Shown here: positions 1 to 9,134 of the stretch, in pieces
Layout: every line of letters begins with the position of its first letter
How positions within the stretch are numbered: position 1 is the first letter of the stretch
NCBI RefSeq assembly: GCF_030013905.1
Contig: NZ_CP124862.1
Span: 4,157,051-4,221,050, forward strand
Direction of reading: 5' to 3'
Length of the DNA: 64,000 bases
Origin: Petroclostridium sp. X23
GTDB taxonomy: Bacteria > Bacillota > Clostridia > SK-Y3
The notes under the pieces: model-generated
Seen by the model: only the letters and a program-made list of their open reading frames with translations
Databases searched by the model: none
Told to the model about the DNA's origin: nothing
Position numbers and translations under genes: made by a program

Positions 1-810
1 GAAAAACCTGAAGGCGTGGTTGCAAAAAAAGCAATCAAGGTAGATGGAATTTGTGATGCCACCGGGTATTTGAAAGGTATATCCTTTGAGGCGTATGAGG
101 GTGAAATCTTAGGAATAGCAGGTCTTGTAGGGGCAGGTAGAACAGAGCTTGTGCGTTGTATTTTTGGAGCGGATAAACGTTCAAAAGGGAAGATATATAT
201 CGATGGCAACGAGTATAAAGGGACATCGCCAACAGATGCTGTAAAGGCAAGGATGGCAATGGTTCCGGAAAATAGAAAAACCGACGGACTGATACTCGAA
301 ATGCAGATACTTCTTAACTCCCTTATTACAAAGTCGGGTATTTCAAGTTCAAGCAGAATAAGACATAAAAATGAGCGCCAGGACTGCTTGGATATGATTG
401 ATAAGCTGAGGATTAAAACTGCTCACTATAGAAATCCTGTAAGCAGTCTTAGCGGGGGGAACCAGCAAAAGGTAGTATTATCAAAGTGGCTGCTGGCAAA
501 CCCAAAGATATTAATCCTTGATGAGCCGACACGAGGCATAGACATTGGCGCTAAAGCGGAAATATATAATATCATACATGAAGTGGCAGCCCAAGGTATG
601 TGTATTATTCTTGTTTCTTCTGAGCTTCCTGAAATAATAGGCATGTGTGACAGAATTCTCATCTTAAAAGATGGGGCACTGGCAGCAGAGATCGATCAGA
701 AAGATGCAACAGAAGAATTAATCATTGAATATGCGTCATTTGGGGGTCAAGAAAGAAGTCAGTCTGAGTCAAATCTTTCGGATATTTTGGAGGAATCATT
801 ACATGGATAA
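1..810 (+). CDS. Sugar ABC transporter ATP-binding protein (RbsA/MglA type), C-terminal part
   Basis: The reading frame is open from base 1, so the gene starts outside the window; only the second nucleotide-binding domain of a two-domain RbsA/MglA-type ATPase is visible. It energises uptake of a pentose, hexose or related ligand through the permease encoded next. Seen: the degenerate Walker A GLVGAGRTE typical of the second domain of this family, signature SLSGGNQQKV, Walker B LILDEPTRGIDIGAK and the switch histidine region replaced by VSSELPE, as is usual in RbsA. The stop overlaps the permease start by 8 bases, showing translational coupling. The substrate cannot be read from the ATPase. 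Family assignment is very secure. Confidence 0.93.
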   Translation, partial: EKPEGVVAKKAIKVDGICDATGYLKGISFEAYEGEILGIAGLVGAGRTELVRCIFGADKRSKGKIYIDGNEYKGTSPTDAVKARMAMVPENRKTDGLILEMQILLNSLITKSGISSSSRIRHKNERQDCLDMIDKLRIKTAHYRNPVSSLSGGNQQKVVLSKWLLANPKILILDEPTRGIDIGAKAEIYNIIHEVAAQGMCIILVSSELPEIIGMCDRILILKDGALAAEIDQKDATEELIIEYASFGGQERSQSESNLSDILEESLHG

Positions 811-1786
811 TAATAATTCTAGTTTGAAAAAGAACTTGTCTTCCGATTTGAAATGGATAGTCAAAGATTATCGTACGGAGATAGGAGTAAGTTTTAGTTT
901 GTTAGTGTTTTTTATAATCATGGTTTTTGCCTCACCATATTTTCTTACTTCGAAAAATATGATAAATGTCATTTCGCAAGTTGCGGTAATAGGCATTCTA
1001 GCGATTGGTCAGACATTTGTAATTTTAACAGGAGGTATTGATCTGTCGGTAGGAAGTATGATGGGCTTGTCTTCTATGATCACAGCCATGTCTATGGTGA
1101 GATTCGGGATATTGCCCGGTATTCTCGCAGGGATAGCAGTCGGCGTATTTATGGGTGCTGTCAATGGAACCTTAGTTGGATATGTAAAGCTCGCGCCCTT
1201 TATTGTTACGTTAGGTATGCTGTCAATTGCAAAGAGTATTACATATTTGATATCTAACGGGCGCTCAGTTACATCTTTACCCGAACCTTTTGCAGTTTTG
1301 ACAAATGGAAATTTTCTTGGACTTATTCCATATTACATGTTGCTCGTTTTAGTTCTTTACATCGTTTCCGATTGGGTGCTTAAAAATACTAAGACTGGAA
1401 GATATACTTACGCTATAGGAAGTAATGAAGATGCCACACGGCTAAGCGGCATTAGTGCAAACCTTCATAAAGCGGTTCCTTATATTATATCTGGTTTGAT
1501 GGCATCACTAGGTGCGGTTGTGCAAGCATCAAGATTAATGGCTGTTGACCCAAACTATGGTTCAGGGTTTGAACTGGATACCATAGCCGCTGTTGTCATT
1601 GGCGGAGCCGTTCTTGACGGCGGAAAAGGTACCCTTGTTGGTACTGCAATAGGTGTTTTCTTTATGGGATTCTTACGTAACGGATTGGATTTAATAGGAG
1701 TTTCTCCGTATTGGCAAGGCTTCGCAGTAGGTTCAGTCATTATCTTAGCTCTTGTTATTCAGAAAGTCTCAAATCGTATTAAATAA
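803..1786 (+). CDS. Sugar ABC transporter permease (RbsC type)
   Basis: A 327-residue membrane protein of the BPD_transp_2 (RbsC/XylH) family that forms the homodimeric sugar channel. The ATG at 803 is chosen over a frame-open start at 725 because GGAGG lies 10 bases before it and the upstream start would overlap the ATPase gene by 86 bases. About 8-10 hydrophobic segments are visible, with the family motifs GQTFVILTGGIDLSVGSMMG near residue 60 and the ATPase-contact loop AVVIGGAVLDGG near residue 260. It sits between its ATPase and its binding protein in one operon. Ligand unknown. Confidence 0.93.
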   Translation: MDNNNSSLKKNLSSDLKWIVKDYRTEIGVSFSLLVFFIIMVFASPYFLTSKNMINVISQVAVIGILAIGQTFVILTGGIDLSVGSMMGLSSMITAMSMVRFGILPGILAGIAVGVFMGAVNGTLVGYVKLAPFIVTLGMLSIAKSITYLISNGRSVTSLPEPFAVLTNGNFLGLIPYYMLLVLVLYIVSDWVLKNTKTGRYTYAIGSNEDATRLSGISANLHKAVPYIISGLMASLGAVVQASRLMAVDPNYGSGFELDTIAAVVIGGAVLDGGKGTLVGTAIGVFFMGFLRNGLDLIGVSPYWQGFAVGSVIILALVIQKVSNRIK

Positions 1787-1875
1787 TTCTGAATATTCAG
1801 GATTATTTAATGAGGAAATTTTAAATACCAATGTAAGATTTCCTCTAAAATAAAAGCATAATAGGAGGGTTCGAA

Positions 1876-2907
1876 ATGAAAAAAATGAAAGCAGTAATGT
1901 CCATCGTTTTAGCTGTCCTGATGACAGCGACAATTATTAGCGGATGTTCATCACAGTCCCAAAACACAAGTGATCAATCAAGTTCACAACCGGCGGCACA
2001 GTCAAGTGCGAAGCCGGCTGATAAGAAGCCTGTAGTAGCCTATATTACAGCAGCAACTGACGATCCGTTCTGGAACAATCTTGCGACCGGTATTAAGCAA
2101 AATGCAAGCAAATATGGTGTAGATGTATTGGAATATGACTCACGGTTGGACGCAGCAACTCAGCTCAAGAACGCTCAAAATGCAATTACCAAGAATGTAG
2201 ATGTTATTATAATATCTCCAACCGACAGTGCTTCTTGTGCATCGGTTTTAGAAGAAGCGAAAAAAGCAAACGTACCTGTTGTCATAGCTGACATTGGTAC
2301 CGATAAAGGGGAATATGCTTCATTCGTAATATCATCAAACAAAAAAGGTTCAAGAGAAGTTGGAGACTATTTGGCTGAATACTTTAAGAAAAACAATATA
2401 AGCGGAGGCCCGGTAGCTCAGATTACTATCTCCCTTACAAGAATCAATGGACAAAACCGTCTTAATGGTTTCAAAGAAGCGATGGAATCTGCCGGTATAG
2501 AACTTGGTGACTTGAGACAAAGTGAAAAATATACAAGGGCAGAGTCAGAAGGATTCGCTCAGAATTTGATGACTGCAGCACCTGACTTAAAGGCTATTTT
2601 CTGTCACTATAACGAGGGTACCCTTGGGGTTGTGAAGGCGGTTGAAAATGCAAAGAAAGAAAAGGATGTAGCGGTGGTTGGATTTGACGGTTCCCCTGAA
2701 ATGGTTGAAGCACTCAAGGCAGGTAAGGTGTTGGCAACAGCTATGCAGCAGCCTGTTTTAATGGGACGTTATGCAATGGATGCTGCTAACGATATTATCA
2801 ATGGAAAAACTCCGGAAAAAGAAATAGAGGTTCCAACACTATTGGTTACGAAAGATAATGTAAATGAAATGGCGGATAAACTAGCAGACACAGTATTCCC
2901 TAAATAA
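1876..2907 (+). CDS. Sugar ABC transporter substrate-binding lipoprotein (RbsB type)
   Basis: A 343-residue type 1 periplasmic-binding-fold protein (Peripla_BP_4) that captures the ligand for the RbsA/RbsC-type transporter. Seen: a signal peptide with lipobox IISGCSS (lipidated cysteine near residue 24), a Ser/Gln/Ala-rich linker to about residue 48, then the sugar-binding fold beginning PVVAYITAATDDPFWNN and including DVIIISPTDSAS and VAVVGFDGSPEMVEALKAG. AGGAGG precedes the ATG. The linked cyclase gene and the two-component pair downstream suggest an inducible system. The ligand could be a sugar, polyol or sugar derivative; family membership does not decide this. Confidence 0.93.
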   Translation: MKKMKAVMSIVLAVLMTATIISGCSSQSQNTSDQSSSQPAAQSSAKPADKKPVVAYITAATDDPFWNNLATGIKQNASKYGVDVLEYDSRLDAATQLKNAQNAITKNVDVIIISPTDSASCASVLEEAKKANVPVVIADIGTDKGEYASFVISSNKKGSREVGDYLAEYFKKNNISGGPVAQITISLTRINGQNRLNGFKEAMESAGIELGDLRQSEKYTRAESEGFAQNLMTAAPDLKAIFCHYNEGTLGVVKAVENAKKEKDVAVVGFDGSPEMVEALKAGKVLATAMQQPVLMGRYAMDAANDIINGKTPEKEIEVPTLLVTKDNVNEMADKLADTVFPK

Positions 2908-2927
2908 TAAAAAAGGAGAATTTGCAC

Positions 2928-3596
2928 ATGTTTCCTAAGGTTAAAAAGGTTTTGGACTTATCTCACAGCATATATCATGCTTGTCCCGGATGGCCGACAC
3001 ATTTTGTAACAAGGGTAAATTACGAGGCCATTCACGCGTTAAACGGGTATAATGCAGAGATATTTGAAATGAACTCGCATACTGGTACACATTTGGATGC
3101 GCCATATCATTTTTTCCCTGATGGAAAGACTGTTGATGAAATACCTGTTGAAAAATATCAAGGTCAGGCAGTGGTGGTAGATTTGAGAGGGATAGCAGCA
3201 AATTCACCTATACTGCCGGAACATATTCTTGCATATAGTGATAAAATCCAAAAAGACGATATCATAATACTATATACAGGTTGGGGAAAAAAACGGGGAT
3301 TTAATGAGGAATATCTGTTTAAATGGCCGTATGTTTCAAAAGAGGCAGCTGAGTGGCTTGTGCAAAAAGAGATCAAAGGGCTTTGCACCGATGGGATGAG
3401 TATCGGCGGATGGGATGAAGGGACTGGAAGACCTCCGCATGAAGTACTTCTTAATGCAGATGTATTTCTATTAGAGGAAGTTAACGTTCCGGAGGAAATA
3501 ATGGAGGAAGAAAGATGGTTTTTGACTGCATTTCCGCTAAAGGGAAAAGGATTCAGCGGGGCTCCCGTTCGGGCTGTTGCCTTTGCATTTGAATAA
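2928..3596 (+). CDS. Cyclase/kynurenine formamidase-family metal-dependent hydrolase
   Basis: A 222-residue member of the Cyclase family (PF04199), which includes kynurenine formamidase, isatin hydrolase and various amide or lactone hydrolases. The metal-binding HTGTHLDAPYH motif is present near residues 45-55 with LDLSHSIYHACPGWP at the N-terminus. The ATG at 2928 is preferred over an in-frame TTG at 2922 because AGGAG lies 9 bases upstream of the ATG. It is 20 bases after the binding-protein gene and before a strong terminator, so it is the last gene of the sugar ABC operon and probably acts on the imported compound. The exact substrate is not deducible. Confidence 0.85.
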   Translation: MFPKVKKVLDLSHSIYHACPGWPTHFVTRVNYEAIHALNGYNAEIFEMNSHTGTHLDAPYHFFPDGKTVDEIPVEKYQGQAVVVDLRGIAANSPILPEHILAYSDKIQKDDIIILYTGWGKKRGFNEEYLFKWPYVSKEAAEWLVQKEIKGLCTDGMSIGGWDEGTGRPPHEVLLNADVFLLEEVNVPEEIMEEERWFLTAFPLKGKGFSGAPVRAVAFAFE

Positions 3597-3630
3597 TAGC
3601 AACGAATTTTAAAAGAGATGTTAAGACAGA

Positions 3631-3676
3631 GGTACTACATTCAAAGCTATTCTTTTGGATGTAGTACCTTTATTTT
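3631..3676 (+). terminator. Rho-independent terminator of the sugar ABC operon
   Basis: Perfect 10-base arms GGTACTACAT and ATGTAGTACC separated by 18 bases and followed by TTTATTTT. It lies 34 bases after the cyclase stop codon and ends the ABC transporter operon. Confidence 0.88.
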
Positions 3677-3696
3677 AACTTGCTTCCGTTATCATA

Positions 3697-3863
3697 CTAT
3701 ATATAATGCATTAAAGTTTCTATATTAGCAAACGGTTTTGGGATGGTGTATGTATCCTTCAGAGACGCGCCCAAACTCACTTCGTTCAAACAGTGGACGG
3801 TCTCTTACGGAAACACCACCCCAAACCTACCGTTACTGCAATTTCTTTATGCGTTATATATAA
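3697..3863. repeat. Long imperfect palindrome (about 165 bases), MITE-like
   Basis: The two halves of this gene-free block are imperfect reverse complements. Left-half elements ATATATAATGCAT, GGGATGGTG and AGAGAC return on the right, inverted, as GTCTCT, CACCACCCC and GCGTTATATAT. The centre lies near 3780 (ACTTCGTTC). The length, outer AT-rich arms and lack of a T-tract argue against a simple terminator. It separates the sugar ABC operon terminator from the two-component operon. It may be a non-autonomous palindromic element or a large structured leader of the kinase mRNA. No second copy was seen in the window. Confidence 0.6.
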
Positions 3864-3951
3864 ATACGTAATGATAATTTTTCCTTTACGCAGGCCGGGA
3901 AAAAATTTATAATTTAAAGTATATAGAAAAATAGCATCGGAGGAAGTGAAT

Positions 3952-5745
3952 TTGGATCCTGTAATCATTAATTTCAAGAAATGGTGTGCGGATTTATCCA
4001 TTGCAAGGAAACTGATGTTAGCGAATATGATTATTGTGATTATTCCTATTATACTGGCCATTATAGCGAATAGGGTGTCATCCAATGTCATTGTAGATAA
4101 AACCATTAACAATTCTTATCAAAGCCTGGATATCATCATAGAGAGCATGGACGGGCTTTTAAATGATGTAGAAGGCACTGCGAATGTAGCGATAAAGGAT
4201 GAGAGAATACTAGAGGCATTAAAGCAAGATGCCGGGAACAAAGCTGCAGATCCTGTTGATTACTCTTTTATCGGACAAACCATTCTCAATAAAATCATTG
4301 AGACAAAGACCATTATTAATTCGATGGAAATATATACAAAAGACGCAAAGATGATAGGGGCAGGGTATATTGACGCACATAGATTTGAAAGTGTAAAAGG
4401 GATAAAGCAAGAGCTTATAAATCAAGCGATCAACAATCATGGAATGGCTTTATGGCTTGACAATACATTGCTTACCGAACCATTATATAGTCCTTATGAT
4501 CAAAGTATAACCATGCTCAAAACGATATTGGATCCCATGACGCAAGATATATTGGGAGTATTAAAAATTAATATAAGCGGGAATATCTTTTCAAAAGTAT
4601 ATTCCAGATTAAACTATGGTTCGGCAGGCAGTTTTGTTATTATTAATAGTCAGGGTGATATCGTATCTTATGACAAAGAGCTGGGACATTATAAAGATAC
4701 AATACATCAAAATTATACCGAGTGGCTGACCAAAAGAGGAAGAGAAGGTAAGATATATAAGATCGGAAACGAAAGTCTATTGGTAAACTTAAGCAGGATT
4801 AACCGGTTAGATTGGACAATCATAGGTATAGTACCTCTTGATGCTTTGATGGAAGACAGTAAAAAGATTGCTAATACCATTTATTTTGCAAGCTTTATTT
4901 GTATTTTATTTGAGATACTTTTTTCTATAATCGTTTCAAAAACTTTATCAAAACCCATTGTTCAATTATCTAAATCCATGGATGGTGCTGCACAAGGAGA
5001 CCTGAACGTAAGGGCGAAAATTTCAGGCAATGATGAAGTGGGAAAGCTTGCTCAAACTTTTAATAAAATGGTTTTGCGGATTTCCCAGTTGATGGATCAG
5101 GCTTATGCTGATCAGAAGAAAAAAAGAGAACTTGAACTTTTATCTTTGCAGTCTCAAATAAATCCTCATTTTTTATATAATACGCTGGAGAGTGTCTGCT
5201 CTTTGGTTCAGCTGGATAGAACCGATGATGTGTTCGATATGGCCAAATCGCTGGGAATGTTCTACAGGATCGCGTTAAGCAGTGGAAATACAGTGATAAA
5301 TATAGATGATGAAATTAAAAATGTACATGATTATCTGACAATTCAAAAGATAAGGTACTGTGATAAATTGGATTATAAAATATGCGTGGGAGATGAGATA
5401 TTGCCGCAAAAGATCCTAAAGCTTACCATACAGCCTCTTGTTGAAAATGCCATATATCACGGACTCAAAAATATCAAAGGTAAAGGGTCCATATGGATTA
5501 TAGGTAAAAAGAAAGATGATAGGATCAAACTTTCTGTAATCGATAATGGTATAGGGCTAACACAAAGCCAGTTGTCAGATTTAATCATTAAGGTAAATAC
5601 TGAATCTGACAACAAGAGTTTTGGGTTAAGAAGTGTAAATGAAAGGATAAAGTTATATTTTGGAAATGAGTATGGTATAGCGATCGACAGCATATATGGA
5701 AAATGGACAAAGGTGGATGTGATCTTGCCGTACAGGAGGATGTGA
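3952..5745 (+). CDS. YesM-type sensor histidine kinase (dCache-like sensor, HAMP, His_kinase)
   Basis: A membrane sensor kinase of 597 residues. Seen: an N-terminal membrane helix around residues 18-40, a large external region of about 250 residues (probably Cache-like), a second membrane helix near 300-320, a HAMP-like segment with LSKSMDGAAQGDLNVRAKI, the phosphoacceptor motif INPHFLYNT with His at about 406, and an ATPase domain with PLVENAIYHGL and VIDNGIGL. TTG at 3952 is chosen because GGAGG at 3939-3943 is 8 bases upstream; GTG at 3946 would leave only 2 bases. The gene is cotranscribed with the response regulator. Its position next to the sugar ABC operon suggests that it senses that ligand. 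Confidence 0.9.
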   Translation: MDPVIINFKKWCADLSIARKLMLANMIIVIIPIILAIIANRVSSNVIVDKTINNSYQSLDIIIESMDGLLNDVEGTANVAIKDERILEALKQDAGNKAADPVDYSFIGQTILNKIIETKTIINSMEIYTKDAKMIGAGYIDAHRFESVKGIKQELINQAINNHGMALWLDNTLLTEPLYSPYDQSITMLKTILDPMTQDILGVLKINISGNIFSKVYSRLNYGSAGSFVIINSQGDIVSYDKELGHYKDTIHQNYTEWLTKRGREGKIYKIGNESLLVNLSRINRLDWTIIGIVPLDALMEDSKKIANTIYFASFICILFEILFSIIVSKTLSKPIVQLSKSMDGAAQGDLNVRAKISGNDEVGKLAQTFNKMVLRISQLMDQAYADQKKKRELELLSLQSQINPHFLYNTLESVCSLVQLDRTDDVFDMAKSLGMFYRIALSSGNTVINIDDEIKNVHDYLTIQKIRYCDKLDYKICVGDEILPQKILKLTIQPLVENAIYHGLKNIKGKGSIWIIGKKKDDRIKLSVIDNGIGLTQSQLSDLIIKVNTESDNKSFGLRSVNERIKLYFGNEYGIAIDSIYGKWTKVDVILPYRRM

Positions 5746-5750
5746 TAATA

Positions 5751-7382
5751 ATGATTAAGGTAATGGTTGTAGATGATGAGTCTTTGATAAGAAATCTTAT
5801 AAAAAACTCTATTAAATGGGATGAAATAGGAATGGAGATTATAGAAGAGGCATCTGACGGGGAAGAAGCACTGGAGAAAGTTGAGATATTTAAGCCGGAT
5901 TTAATCATAATGGATATTAACATCCCATTTATAGATGGTTTAAAGCTTTCACAAATCATACATCAGTGCCATCCTAGAATCAAGATTATAATTCTAACCG
6001 GTTATCAACAGTTTGAGTATGTACGGGCAGCCATAAAGATTGATGTATTGGGTTACATTGTTAAGCCAATTAACGCAAAGGAGCTAAGACAGGTACTCAT
6101 AGAGGCTAAGCAACAAATATATAAAGATAGGGACCAGAAAAAGTATGTCGAGGATTTGGAACGTCAGGTAAAGGATGGTTATAATATACTTAAAGAAAAG
6201 TTTTTAAATACACTTATTCAAAAACCTATAAGTAATCAGTCTGATGATAACATCCAAAGACTTGCTGAAAAAATGAGATATTTTAATTTAAAGATATCTC
6301 CGGATCATATAGCCGTTATGGTGATGGAAATTGATCATTTAAAAGGAAAGTATTATACTGAGCAACAGTGTAAAATATTTAAACAAAAGGTACAGGAAAA
6401 AGTTAGCGACATCATTTCAAAATGCTATCATGCAGTTGTATTTTCGGGCCCTAACGATCTTATTGTAATCATACTTAATGAAATACTTGAAGGTGACTGC
6501 ACAGAAAAAGTATCTTTCGAGGTAGTTGGAAAAGAAATCATAAACAGGGTTAAAGACGAATTGGGGCTTTCGGTTACAATCGGCGTTGGAGGTACATATG
6601 ATGAATATACGAAGATATTCTTATCATTTCAGGAAGGGTTACGTGCCCTTGAGAGTAAATTTTTCGAAGGAAACGGACGGATCATTAAATATCAGCGTTC
6701 CAAGCACGCAAGGGCTATGAATAACATATTTGTGTTTGGAGAAAAAAATCAGGTTTTGATCTGCATTAGGACGAAAAATATGAATGAACTTAAAAATATA
6801 ATAACTAACGCATTTAACGCTATGATGGAACAGAATACACCTCGTCATAATGTTCACATGGTTGCGATGGAACTTGTCTCAATTGGGACAGAATATGTTT
6901 CTGCGAATAATATTTATCTGGATAAAGCAGTAGAAGAGCATAAGGATATATTTGAAGTAATAAGAACGTTAGACACAATGGATGAGATGAAAAATACAAT
7001 AATGGATTTTTATAAACATATAATAGGTGATATAAAAAAAGAAAGAAGACCGGAGACGCTAAAGCTGGTACAAAAGGCGAAGGAGTATATAGAGTCTAAT
7101 TATTATAAGTATGATCTTTCACTGGAGGAGATTGCTGAAAGTCTTGTCGTAAGTCCGACCTATATAAGTAATATTTTCAAAAAGGAAGTAGGATATTCTG
7201 TTATTGAATATCTAACGGAGTACCGCGTCAAAAAGGCAAAGGAAATTGTGGACCAATGTAAAGATATGCAACTTTCAGATGTTGCACAGAAAGTTGGCTA
7301 TAACGATCCATACTATTTCAGTAAGTGCTTCAAGAAATATTATGGACTTTCTTTTTCTAAATATATTGAAAACAAGATTTAG
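5751..7382 (+). CDS. AraC-type response regulator (YesN family)
   Basis: A 543-residue DNA-binding response regulator and partner of the kinase just upstream (stop and start 5 bases apart, AGGAGG at 5736-5741). Seen: a receiver domain at residues 1-120 with VVDDES, the phosphoacceptor Asp near residue 55 in LIIMDINIPF, and Lys in IVKPIN; a long middle region; and two AraC-type helix-turn-helix motifs in the last 100 residues (LEEIAESLVVSPTYISNIFK and VAQKVGYNDPYYFSKCFK). Such regulators commonly activate the neighbouring sugar transport operon, so the operon at 1-3596 is the likely target (inference). Confidence 0.92.
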   Translation: MIKVMVVDDESLIRNLIKNSIKWDEIGMEIIEEASDGEEALEKVEIFKPDLIIMDINIPFIDGLKLSQIIHQCHPRIKIIILTGYQQFEYVRAAIKIDVLGYIVKPINAKELRQVLIEAKQQIYKDRDQKKYVEDLERQVKDGYNILKEKFLNTLIQKPISNQSDDNIQRLAEKMRYFNLKISPDHIAVMVMEIDHLKGKYYTEQQCKIFKQKVQEKVSDIISKCYHAVVFSGPNDLIVIILNEILEGDCTEKVSFEVVGKEIINRVKDELGLSVTIGVGGTYDEYTKIFLSFQEGLRALESKFFEGNGRIIKYQRSKHARAMNNIFVFGEKNQVLICIRTKNMNELKNIITNAFNAMMEQNTPRHNVHMVAMELVSIGTEYVSANNIYLDKAVEEHKDIFEVIRTLDTMDEMKNTIMDFYKHIIGDIKKERRPETLKLVQKAKEYIESNYYKYDLSLEEIAESLVVSPTYISNIFKKEVGYSVIEYLTEYRVKKAKEIVDQCKDMQLSDVAQKVGYNDPYYFSKCFKKYYGLSFSKYIENKI

Positions 7383-7474
7383 ATAAGGAATGAAAGAACC
7401 GGAAAATGCTTTCTGGGCGGCAAAAACAAGAAACACCTGATTATGCTTCTTTTACAGCTACTTTAACATTACGA

Positions 7475-7516
7475 AAAATGCGGCAAGGTGGGGTTCTGTC
7501 TTGTCGCATTTTATTA
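7475..7516 (+). terminator. Terminator after the two-component operon
   Basis: Arms AAAATGCGGCAAG and CTTGTCGCATTTT form a stem with one wobble and a 12-base loop. It is followed by a T-rich stretch. Nearly the same stem, ATGCGGCAAG/CTTGTCGCAT with a different loop, recurs at 25381-25411. Confidence 0.75.
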
Positions 7517-7549
7517 ACTGAGGATATTTCATAATTCAAAAATCAAGAA

Positions 7550-7627
7550 TGTGGATAATTCCTACTGATATTTTTGAAATTGTGCAAAAAAAGGTTAGAC
7601 TATCCTTACAATAGATAGTTATCCACA
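7550..7627. other. Two perfect DnaA-box sequences in inverted orientation
   Basis: TGTGGATAA at 7550-7558 and TTATCCACA at 7619-7627 both match the bacterial DnaA-box consensus and face each other about 60 bases apart in AT-rich DNA. The second lies just inside the proposed end of the insertion sequence. No replication genes are nearby, so an origin is not claimed; a DnaA-titrating site or chance are the alternatives. Apart from these boxes and the terminator, the stretch 7383-7683 holds nothing recognised. Confidence 0.3.
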
Positions 7628-8988
7628 ACTATATAGTTTTGAAATTAAGAAATATCATCTCCTGTTCCTTGATAATTAAAATACTAAGCTGCAATATTTT
7701 TTGATTGTTCTGCTTTTGTAATTCTTGTAGCAATAATTGCAATGCAGGCTAAATCCATGAATACTTTTGCTTTTTTTAGCCCTGCTACACGCAGATTGTT
7801 TAAAGCATAGTTTTCTTTTCCATCACCAAAAAAGCGTTCAACGGATGTTCTTTCATCATATAGATTGTCCCATGCTTCTGTTCCTCGTAATGGATAAGAT
7901 ATAAACCGTGGATTATCCTTAATTTTAACTTTGCCAATGTATCCTGATTTTGTACTCGTACACCAACTTGAACCCATAGGACAATTGGCTTTTCCGCAAG
8001 CGTGGGGACATAATAACCGAATGGTTCCATTATCATTTCCACCATTCACATACGGATAATTCATGGTGCAAACAAGTTGACCTTCCCAGTTAATGCCTTC
8101 AGGTGGAGTTTTCGTATTTCTCCAGTTAATTGGCATAATAGCTTGAGCACCAAATGATACAGCATGTTGATAGATAGATGGTATATCATAGCCTGTATCC
8201 ATAATGTAGTAAGATGGTTTGAATAAGTCTTCATAATCTGCCTTAAGCTTATTCATTAGTGGTATTGCCATTACCATATCTGCAACATTTGCAGGGGTTA
8301 TGATGTACCCTAATGGGATTCCGCTTGTTGTATCTACTACAGCATGCATCTTCCAACCAAACCATTTTATCATATTGCCATTGGTATCTTGCTTGGCACC
8401 CCAGTGAGGAAACTCTGGATTGTTTTCTGGTATTTTTGATTTTGGTACAGCATGCTCAAAGGCATCAATTTTCGATGCATCTATTGAGACATGGGAACCA
8501 TTAATAAGTCCCAAGGTTTTGGCTCTACGAACCATTCTCTGAAAAGTTTTTTCAAGTACATCGGTTTTAGAGAGCTTTTCTATAAACCTAGAGAAAGTTG
8601 AAGCACTAGGCGTTTTGCCAATAGTATCAAACCCGCAGGTTACTCTTAAAACGGGGTCTGTTTTCAACCTTTTAACTAATGCTTTAATAGTAGGTATTTG
8701 ATCTATTTGCATTGCAAGTAAAGCATTGAGCAAGCTGGTATACGCAAATCCTTTAGGACCACGTTTGCTGACATCAATTTTAAAAGTTTCAAGCATAATT
8801 GAATAATCAATAAATGTTAAAACAGCTTGTAATTTTGTTAATGGTTGAATTTCTATAATTTGCTCTAAAGTAAATAATGTTGTTTGCCGATTCATAATTC
8901 GTACAACGTTTACTCCTTTCTGTGGATTGTTTGGACGAATTATTTATCGGATTGGGGTAAACTATTTTTTATGCTTTTTTCTAACCTT
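7591..8988 (-). mobile_element. Insertion sequence with one DDE transposase gene
   Basis: An element of about 1.4 kb is proposed from imperfect terminal repeats. AAGGTTAGA at 7591-7599 reappears inverted as TCTAACCTT at 8980-8988. About 20 bases inward, ATAGTTATCC on the left corresponds to ATAGTTTACC on the right when both are read inward. The single transposase gene lies between them. Ends are approximate because the match is broken in the middle and no target duplication could be confirmed. It separates the two-component operon from the PrpR-like regulator. Confidence 0.6.
7684..8895 (-). CDS. DDE transposase (IS4/IS5/IS1182-like)
   Basis: A 403-residue, apparently intact transposase. Seen: an N-terminal DUF772-like region (SLLNALLAMQ, SASTFSRFIEKLS), candidate catalytic aspartates in HVSIDASKIDAFEH and YYIMDTGYDIPS, a cysteine cluster CPHACGKANCPMGSSWC and the C-terminal ERFFGDGKENYALNNLR region carrying the catalytic glutamate. 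These are features of the DDE superfamily of IS1182/IS5-type elements; the exact IS family is uncertain. The frame is uninterrupted, so the element may still be active. AAGGAG-like bases lie upstream of the ATG on the minus strand. Confidence 0.85.
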   Translation of the reverse strand: MNRQTTLFTLEQIIEIQPLTKLQAVLTFIDYSIMLETFKIDVSKRGPKGFAYTSLLNALLAMQIDQIPTIKALVKRLKTDPVLRVTCGFDTIGKTPSASTFSRFIEKLSKTDVLEKTFQRMVRRAKTLGLINGSHVSIDASKIDAFEHAVPKSKIPENNPEFPHWGAKQDTNGNMIKWFGWKMHAVVDTTSGIPLGYIITPANVADMVMAIPLMNKLKADYEDLFKPSYYIMDTGYDIPSIYQHAVSFGAQAIMPINWRNTKTPPEGINWEGQLVCTMNYPYVNGGNDNGTIRLLCPHACGKANCPMGSSWCTSTKSGYIGKVKIKDNPRFISYPLRGTEAWDNLYDERTSVERFFGDGKENYALNNLRVAGLKKAKVFMDLACIAIIATRITKAEQSKNIAA

Positions 8989-9134
8989 GTGTTTTCAAGG
9001 ATTAGAAATTATGAAATTAACTCAACTACTAACCGGAGAGAATAATCAAGTGCTAGATATTTAATTCTCTTATACGTTCCTCACCTCATAAGATATATTT
9101 TATAGAGTGACCATTTTGCTGGGAGTATAAACAA

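Noticed and set aside
9080..9120. ATATATT..TATA..GTGACCATT shared with about 55890-55915
   Set aside because: Roughly 20 matching AT-rich bases only; too short and low in complexity to claim a repeat family.
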